Assembly: GCA_002349565.1 (NCBI GenBank)
Contig: DEDN01000001.1
Location: 1 to 54,905 of the forward strand
DNA from: Alphaproteobacteria bacterium UBA2903
Lineage (GTDB): Bacteria; Pseudomonadota; Alphaproteobacteria; CAAGCB01; CAG-977
Direction: 5' to 3'
Length of the DNA stretch: 54,905 bases
Shown here: in pieces, positions 49,996 to 54,905 of the stretch
Layout: every line of letters begins with the position of its first letter
How positions within the stretch are numbered: the first letter of the stretch is position 1
Position numbers and translations under genes: made by a program
Notes under the pieces: generated by a model
The model's database searches: none
Seen by the model: the letters and a program-made list of their open reading frames with translations, nothing else
What the model was told of the DNA's origin: nothing

Positions 49996-52439
49996 CTTTG
50001 ACCGACGCTTGGAAATCCGAGGGACGCGCCGCCGTTGTCGCCCGACTGAAAGAACGGCGCGCCTGCCTGCTTCAAACGTTCGCCAAGCGGCTGAATTTCA
50101 CGGACGGATTGGAAGCGATGTACGCTTACGCCGACGCGTTCGACGACATCCTGCGCGACTTGAACGCTTTGACGGCGCAAACCGTTGTTCCGTCCGAAAG
50201 CTCTCCCCCGCCGACCATTGTCGCCGTCGGCGGATTCGGGCGCAAAGAGCTGGCGCCTTATTCCGACATCGATTTGTTGTTTTTGTTGGAAAACGCCGAT
50301 GACGCGACGGCGCAGGAACGCATTGCCTTTATGGTGCAAATTCTGTGGGACATAGGGCTGAAAGTCGGACAAGCCGTCCGCACGGTTGACGACTGCATCA
50401 ACCAAGCCCGAACGGAAATGACCATCCGCACCAATTTGCTCGAAGCGCGCTTTGTCGACGGCAATCGCGGCTTGTTCGACGATTTCAATGCGCGGTTTAC
50501 CGCTTTGTGCCGCGAAACGGACGGACGCGACTTTGTTATGGCGAAAGTCGAGGAACGCCGCTTGCGTTATCAGCGCATGGGACAGTCGAAATACATGCTG
50601 GAACCCAATGTCAAAGAGGGGCGCGGCGGCTTGCGCGATTTGCACCTGATGTTCTGGCTGATAAAGTATTTGTTCGGCATTACGAACATGCCCGATTTGG
50701 TGTCAAGCAACATCCTCAGCCGCCAAGCCTGCGCCGCGTTTTTGAAAGCGCACCGCTTTTTGACGACCGTGCGCTGTCATCTGCACCTGTTGAACGGGCG
50801 CGCGGGCGACGTCCTGACGTTTGAAGCGCAAAAGCAAATCGCCCTGAAAATGGGATACGACAACCGCAGCGGACAATGCGCGGTTGAACGGTTTATGAAG
50901 CATTATTATCTGATTTGCAAAAACGTCGGCGAACTGTCGTGGCTGATGACCGTGATTATCGGCGACACGCTGAACGACGGCGTTTCGTTTTCGGACATCG
51001 ATTCGGATTTCGTGCTGATTAACGACCGCATTTCGTTCAAAGACACGGTGTCGCTCGACCAAAATCCGATGCTGACAATGCGGGCGTTTTATCTGAAACA
51101 ATTGCTGAAAAAGCCTGTTGATCCACGCACTTTGGGAAAAATCACGGATAATGCCAAGCTTGCCCGCAAACTGCGCAAAAACCCGCAAGCCAACGCTTTG
51201 TTTTTGGACATTCTGGCGGGCGAAAGCGCGGAAACGACCCTGCGTCAAATGCTGGAAACGGGCGTTTTGGGATACTTTATGCCCGACTTTCAGCCTTTAA
51301 TCGCGCAAGTGCAGTTCGATTTGTACCACGTTTACACGACCGACGAACACACGCTGAAAACGCTTGGCTTTTTAGAACGGCAAAGCTCCGAACAGGCGCA
51401 AAGAACGCTTGCTTTGGCGGCTTTGCTGCACGACATTGGCAAGGGGCGCGGCGGAAAACACGAGGAAATCGGCGCCGTTCTGGCGCAAAAAGTCACGGCG
51501 GATTTGGGATTGGACGACGCCGAAGCGCAGGATGTCGTCTGGCTGGTGCGCAATCATTTGCTGATGAGCCAAGTCGCCTTTCGCCGCGATATTTTCGACC
51601 CGAAAACGATTGACGACTTTGTGCAAACCGTGCAGTCGCCCGAACGGCTGCGGCGGTTGTTCGCGCTGACCGTCGCCGACATCAAAGCGGTCGGTCCCGC
51701 CGTCTGGAACTCGTTCAAGGAAAAGCTGTTGACGGATTTGCTGTCGTTTGCTTTTGCGCGGATGCGGGGCGGCGGCGCGCATGAACGCGTTTTGACCGAA
51801 AACCAGCGGAAACTGGCGGAACTGCCGCCGTCGAAAGCGTATTCTTTTTCCGTATCGACGGACGCGGAGCGCGGCGTTACGGAATTTATCGTGCTTGCCC
51901 CCGATCATGATGGGCTGTTTGCGGAAATCACGGGGGCGATGGCTTTGTGCGACGTTTCCGTGGTCGAAGCGCAAATCACCACTTTGGACAACAAAATGGC
52001 GCTGGATACGTTTTTGATTCAAGACTCGCTTCGCCGCCCCGTCGAATCGGAAAAGAAAATCGCCAAGCTCAAACAAAAAATCGAACAGGCGGCGCAAACG
52101 GATTTTGAACCGATGCTGGCGGAAAAGCGCAAAACCGCGCCGAAAACGGAACTGACCGTTCCCGTCCGCGCGTTTGTCGACAATCTGGCGTCGGACAAAT
52201 GCACGCTGATAGAAGTCAACGGCACGGACGCGGTCGGATTTTTACACTTGGCGACGCATGCGATGACGCGCTTGCGTCTGCAAATCGTTTCGGCGCATAT
52301 TTACACTTACGGATCGCGCGTGGTGGACGTGTTTTACGTCACGGACAACAACGGCGAAAAAATCGTTGACGAAGCGGTTTTGGACAACATCAAATCAACA
52401 ATTACGGAAGTTTTGAACAATGCGTACATCGGTTCTTAA
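49992..52439 (+). CDS. glnD: GlnD, bifunctional uridylyltransferase/uridylyl-removing enzyme
   Basis: GlnD senses glutamine and adds or removes UMP on PII proteins, setting nitrogen control. The 815-residue protein has the nucleotidyltransferase motif GGFGRKELAPYSDIDLLF (about 76-93), a GlnD PII-uridylyltransferase region with LMFWLIKYLFG, the HD domain LLHDIGKGRGGKHEE (about 477) and two C-terminal ACT domains (about 630 and 735). It is somewhat shorter than many GlnD proteins. The ATG at 49992 overlaps the mutS stop (ATGA); the longer in-frame reading from 49644 lies inside mutS and is rejected. The mutS-glnD-murJ order is known in alphaproteobacteria. Confidence 0.94.
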   Translation: MTLTDAWKSEGRAAVVARLKERRACLLQTFAKRLNFTDGLEAMYAYADAFDDILRDLNALTAQTVVPSESSPPPTIVAVGGFGRKELAPYSDIDLLFLLENADDATAQERIAFMVQILWDIGLKVGQAVRTVDDCINQARTEMTIRTNLLEARFVDGNRGLFDDFNARFTALCRETDGRDFVMAKVEERRLRYQRMGQSKYMLEPNVKEGRGGLRDLHLMFWLIKYLFGITNMPDLVSSNILSRQACAAFLKAHRFLTTVRCHLHLLNGRAGDVLTFEAQKQIALKMGYDNRSGQCAVERFMKHYYLICKNVGELSWLMTVIIGDTLNDGVSFSDIDSDFVLINDRISFKDTVSLDQNPMLTMRAFYLKQLLKKPVDPRTLGKITDNAKLARKLRKNPQANALFLDILAGESAETTLRQMLETGVLGYFMPDFQPLIAQVQFDLYHVYTTDEHTLKTLGFLERQSSEQAQRTLALAALLHDIGKGRGGKHEEIGAVLAQKVTADLGLDDAEAQDVVWLVRNHLLMSQVAFRRDIFDPKTIDDFVQTVQSPERLRRLFALTVADIKAVGPAVWNSFKEKLLTDLLSFAFARMRGGGAHERVLTENQRKLAELPPSKAYSFSVSTDAERGVTEFIVLAPDHDGLFAEITGAMALCDVSVVEAQITTLDNKMALDTFLIQDSLRRPVESEKKIAKLKQKIEQAAQTDFEPMLAEKRKTAPKTELTVPVRAFVDNLASDKCTLIEVNGTDAVGFLHLATHAMTRLRLQIVSAHIYTYGSRVVDVFYVTDNNGEKIVDEAVLDNIKSTITEVLNNAYIGS

Positions 52440-54000
52440 ATCAATCGCGACAATCGGCGGCTGGACGATGATCAGCCGCGTTCTGGGATTCGTGCGCGAC
52501 GTGCTGATAGCGAACTTTTTGGGCGCGGGCATGATTGCCGACGCGTTTTTCGTCGCGTTCAAACTGCCGAACCTGTTCCGCAGTCTGTTTGCCGAAGGCG
52601 CGTTCAATGTCGCTTTCGTCCCCTTGTTTTCCGAACAGCTGGAACTGCACGGACGCGAAAAAGCGCAAAAATTCGCCGTCGAAGCGATGTCCGCGCTGTT
52701 TTACGTCGTGCTGCTGTTTACGGCAATCGCGGAAATCGCCATGCCGCTGATTATTATGGTTCAAGCCCCCGGCTTCGTCGAGGACGCCGCCAAATTCAAC
52801 GCCGCCGTCGTTATGTCGCGCATTACGTTCCCGTATTTGCTGCTGGTGTCGCTGAATTCCCTGCAAAGCGGGGTTTTGAACTCGCTCGGCTATTTCGCGG
52901 CGGCGGCGCTGACCCCCGTTTTGCTGAATGTGACCATGATCGCCGCGCTGTTCGCTTTGACGCCGCTGTTCGGCGGCAATTACGGCTACGCTTTGGCAAC
53001 GGGCGTTACAATCGCGGGCGTTCTGCAGCTGGTCTGGCTGATTTGGCACACGCGCCGCGCGGGCATGCCGCTCGGCATCCTTGCCCCGTGGACGGTTGTC
53101 AAGCGCAAAACGGCGGAACTGTCGCTGCTGCTGAAGCGCATTATCCCCGGCGTGTTCGGGTCGGGCATTTACCAAATCAACCTGTTTTTGGACACGCTGT
53201 TTTTATCGTTTTTGACCACGGGCGCGGTGTCGTGGCTGTATTACGCCAACCGCCTGTATCAGCTGCCCGTCGGCATTATCGGCGCGGCTATCGGCACGGC
53301 TTTGCTGCCGATTCTGACGCGGGATTTAAAGTCGGGCAATACAGCGCAAGCCCACAACACTCTGAACCAAGCGCTGATTATCGCTTTGGCGCTGTCCGTG
53401 CCGTCGGCGGCGGGCTTAATCGCTTTGGACTATCCGATTATTTCCGTGCTGTTTGAACGCGGCGAGTTCACAAACACCGCGTCGGTGAAAACGGCAATCG
53501 CCCTGTCCGCATACGCCGTCGGACTGCCCGCGTACATTCTGACAAAAGCGCTGTCCCCCGTGTTTTACGCGCGCGGGGATACGGCGACTCCCGTCCGAAT
53601 CGCATGCTGGGCGTTGCTGATGTATGTGATTTTGTGCGCCGCGTTTCTGCCGACAATCGGCTATCTGGGCATCGCTTTGGCAAGCGGCATTGTCGCGTGG
53701 CTGAACGTTGCCCAGTATGCCTGGCGCATTAAAAAACAGCGGCTTCACACTTTGGACGCGCCGTTTGTCCGCCGCGCCCTGTCGATTGTCCTGTCGTCCG
53801 TGATTATGGGCATAGCGACCCGCGCGTGCTTTGCCGCCAGTCTGCGCCTGTTCCCCGACTGGCTGCACGGCGGGCAAGTCTTGCGCTTCGGACTGCTGGG
53901 GGCTTTAATCGGCATCGGCGGCGTGTTGTTCGCCGCTCTGGTGCTGGCGACAAAAGGCGTGACAATCGCGCAAATCAAAGCGTTGAGGCGGCGCAGATGA
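52420..54000 (+). CDS. murJ: MurJ, lipid II flippase
   Basis: MurJ moves lipid II across the inner membrane for peptidoglycan synthesis. The 526-residue protein has about 14 hydrophobic helices. Its N-terminal signature ISRVLGFVRDVLIANFLGAG and FKLPNLFRSLFAEGAFNVAFVP contain the conserved Arg and Asp residues lining the cavity, and PLLFERGEFT-like VLFERGEF lies near residue 343. It starts 20 bp inside glnD and overlaps the following pilin-like gene by 4 bp. Confidence 0.95.
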   Translation: MRTSVLKSIATIGGWTMISRVLGFVRDVLIANFLGAGMIADAFFVAFKLPNLFRSLFAEGAFNVAFVPLFSEQLELHGREKAQKFAVEAMSALFYVVLLFTAIAEIAMPLIIMVQAPGFVEDAAKFNAAVVMSRITFPYLLLVSLNSLQSGVLNSLGYFAAAALTPVLLNVTMIAALFALTPLFGGNYGYALATGVTIAGVLQLVWLIWHTRRAGMPLGILAPWTVVKRKTAELSLLLKRIIPGVFGSGIYQINLFLDTLFLSFLTTGAVSWLYYANRLYQLPVGIIGAAIGTALLPILTRDLKSGNTAQAHNTLNQALIIALALSVPSAAGLIALDYPIISVLFERGEFTNTASVKTAIALSAYAVGLPAYILTKALSPVFYARGDTATPVRIACWALLMYVILCAAFLPTIGYLGIALASGIVAWLNVAQYAWRIKKQRLHTLDAPFVRRALSIVLSSVIMGIATRACFAASLRLFPDWLHGGQVLRFGLLGALIGIGGVLFAALVLATKGVTIAQIKALRRRR

Positions 54001-54455
54001 GCGAACGCGGGGCTTTGATGTTTGAAGCGTTGGCGGTTGTCGGAATCATTTCTTTGACCGTTCCGATTGCCATGCGGCAGGCGGCGCGGCAGCAAAAGCG
54101 GATGGAGGATGCCGCCGTCGAAAATCAAACAAGGCGTATCGAACAAGCCCTGAAAGATTACTTGAATTTTTCCGCACCGCTTAAAACGGCGGAGCTGTCG
54201 CGGCAAGGAATCGTCCGAACGACTTTCGCGGTGGCGGACAAAGAATTAAAGCCCTTTTTGCCCGCGTCATATTTCGACAACGGAAAAATCCGTCCGAATA
54301 AATCGATCGAATCTTATACCCTTTCGGGGGAAGCGTCCTGCACCGCCGCCGCCGATTTGCTCCGCCGTCCTTGCCCGCCCGCCGCTTTGACGGCAAATTG
54401 CCGCTGTGTGAAATACGCGTTTTTCGGAACAGCCAAACCCGTTCGCTCCCGCTAG
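53997..54455 (+). CDS. Pilin/pseudopilin-like small protein
   Basis: A 152-residue protein whose N-terminus MSERGALMFEALAVVGIISL looks like a class III signal: a short charged leader, Gly at the cut site, Glu at mature position 5, then a hydrophobic helix. Prepilin peptidase would cut after the Gly. A charged helix continues to about residue 55. The rest has four cysteines (ASCTAAADLL, RRPCPP, NCRCVKY), which could form disulfides. No type II secretion or type IV pilus genes are near. It overlaps murJ by 4 bp, so it is probably translated with it. The family is not certain. Confidence 0.6.
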   Translation: MSERGALMFEALAVVGIISLTVPIAMRQAARQQKRMEDAAVENQTRRIEQALKDYLNFSAPLKTAELSRQGIVRTTFAVADKELKPFLPASYFDNGKIRPNKSIESYTLSGEASCTAAADLLRRPCPPAALTANCRCVKYAFFGTAKPVRSR

Positions 54456-54465
54456 ATTCCGCTCT

Positions 54466-54493
54466 TGCCCGCAACCGTTTGATAAAAGCGGGC
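54466..54493. repeat. Weak hairpin after the pilin-like gene
   Basis: GCCCGC (54467-54472) can pair with GCGGGC (54488-54493) across 15 bases, but no T-run follows. It may be a poor terminator. The AT-rich gap to 54583 also has an isolated TTGACA (54517-54522) without a well-spaced -10 box. Confidence 0.35.
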
Positions 54494-54583
54494 TGAAAAA
54501 GAGAAAATGAAAAAACTTGACACGTCTGCAAAAATAATCACAATCAGTTATATTATTGCAAAAGTAGGATGCTGACGTCAAAG

Positions 54584-54608
54584 CGAGAGGTTATTCCTCT
54601 CGTTTTTT
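54584..54608 (+). terminator. Hairpin and T-run just before the tail-fibre gene
   Basis: CGAGAGG-TTATT-CCTCTCG followed by six T, ending 16 bp before the ATG. It has the form of an intrinsic terminator. Its place directly before the ribosome site suggests either the end of an upstream transcript or leader control of the phage-like gene. Confidence 0.78.
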
Positions 54609-54624
54609 ATTGAAAGGATAAAAA

Positions 54625-54905
54625 ATGACGGTAAGCAGTCAAACGAACAAGGCCATTTACATCGGAAACGGGGTTGCGACGGAATTTGCAATCCCGTTTT
54701 CCTTTTTGGAACAGGAGCATATCAAGGTCAGGCAAAAGAAAAATGACATACAGACCGAACGAACGGACTGGGAAATCAGCGGCGGCAACATCGTTTTCAA
54801 AACCGCGCCGGAATCGGGGGCGGAAATCGCGATTGTGCGCGAAGTGCCTTTGACGCAAGAAACGGACTACCGCGACAACGAGATTCTGCACGCGGAAACG
54901 CTGGA
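54625..54905 (+). CDS. Phage tail-fibre-like protein, N-terminal part (cut by window end)
   Basis: An open frame from an ATG behind a GAAAGGATAAAAA ribosome site to the end of the window (93 residues, no stop). It reads AIYIGNGVATEFAIPFSFLE, then FKTAPESGAEIAIVREVPL, then ILHAETL. This pattern (T-x-F-x-I/V-P-F, P-x-x-G-x-x-I-x-I-x-R, A-E-x-L) is that of the N-terminal particle-binding domain of T7 gp17-like phage tail fibres and tail spikes. It marks the probable edge of a prophage or phage-derived locus to the right. Confidence 0.75.
   Translation, partial: MTVSSQTNKAIYIGNGVATEFAIPFSFLEQEHIKVRQKKNDIQTERTDWEISGGNIVFKTAPESGAEIAIVREVPLTQETDYRDNEILHAETL

Noticed and set aside
1..54905. CRISPR arrays, insertion sequences and rRNA genes
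   Set aside because: No regularly spaced repeats, transposase genes or rRNA-like stretches were seen in the window.

Overview
The window reads as a core chromosomal segment of an alphaproteobacterium, probably from an uncultured Rhodospirillales-like lineage. This rests on the XRE-metK-trmB-rimP-nusA-ylxR-infB-rbfA order, the tsaE-amgK-murU-addB-addA-trxA order next to a DivL-like PAS protein, an AddAB recombinase rather than RecBCD, and the maeB/mutS divergent pair. Genes are tightly packed, often with 1-20 bp overlaps, and base composition is balanced to moderately GC-rich. One stretch is clearly more AT-rich.

Layout. 1-4200: lptG, a HAD phosphatase and recX (minus), hslO, a lipoprotein and tRNA-Gly(CCC). 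4270-14440 (minus): a translation/transcription operon (XRE regulator, metK, trmB, STAS protein, rimP, nusA, ylxR/L7Ae, infB, rbfA) ending in two tandem Cof-type HAD phosphatases. 14580-27570 (plus): a DivL-like pseudokinase, an unknown basic protein, a membrane-anchored degenerate nuclease-like protein, tsaE, the cell-wall recycling pair amgK-murU, addB-addA and trxA. 27570-33520: an accessory islet with an AT-rich two-gene cassette (RapA/SNF2-type ATPase plus an Hsp70/actin-fold ATPase), a scar copying the 3' end of a PAP2 gene, a candidate small RNA and an Abi_2/HEPN-like gene. 33520-35080 (minus): PAP2 phosphatase, lipoprotein, EI24/CysZ-like membrane protein. 35190-40650: adenosine kinase-like gene, then a MacA-MacB-TolC/NodT efflux operon whose MacB lacks its ABC signature. 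40690-46000: EF-hand protein, typA, AmpG-like permease and a PhoR-like kinase. 45990-54460: malic enzyme, mutS, glnD, murJ and a pilin-like protein. 54625-end: the start of a phage tail-fibre-like gene.

How the genes work together. AmpG, AmgK and MurU are parts of a peptidoglycan-recycling route, and MurJ and LptG serve envelope assembly. RecX, AddAB and MutS cover DNA repair. IF-2, RbfA, RimP, NusA, YlxR, TrmB and BipA cover the translation machinery. The most unusual material is the 27.6-33.5 kb islet, which I read as a small defence or anti-mobile-element island. Its SNF2 + Hsp70-like pair matches no named system I can assign. Other unusual points are an in-frame deletion in MacB, a histidine-kinase-like protein without its phospho-acceptor or ATP boxes, a nuclease-like protein without catalytic residues, and a 25-bp slippage duplication that rewrote the end of the EF-hand gene.
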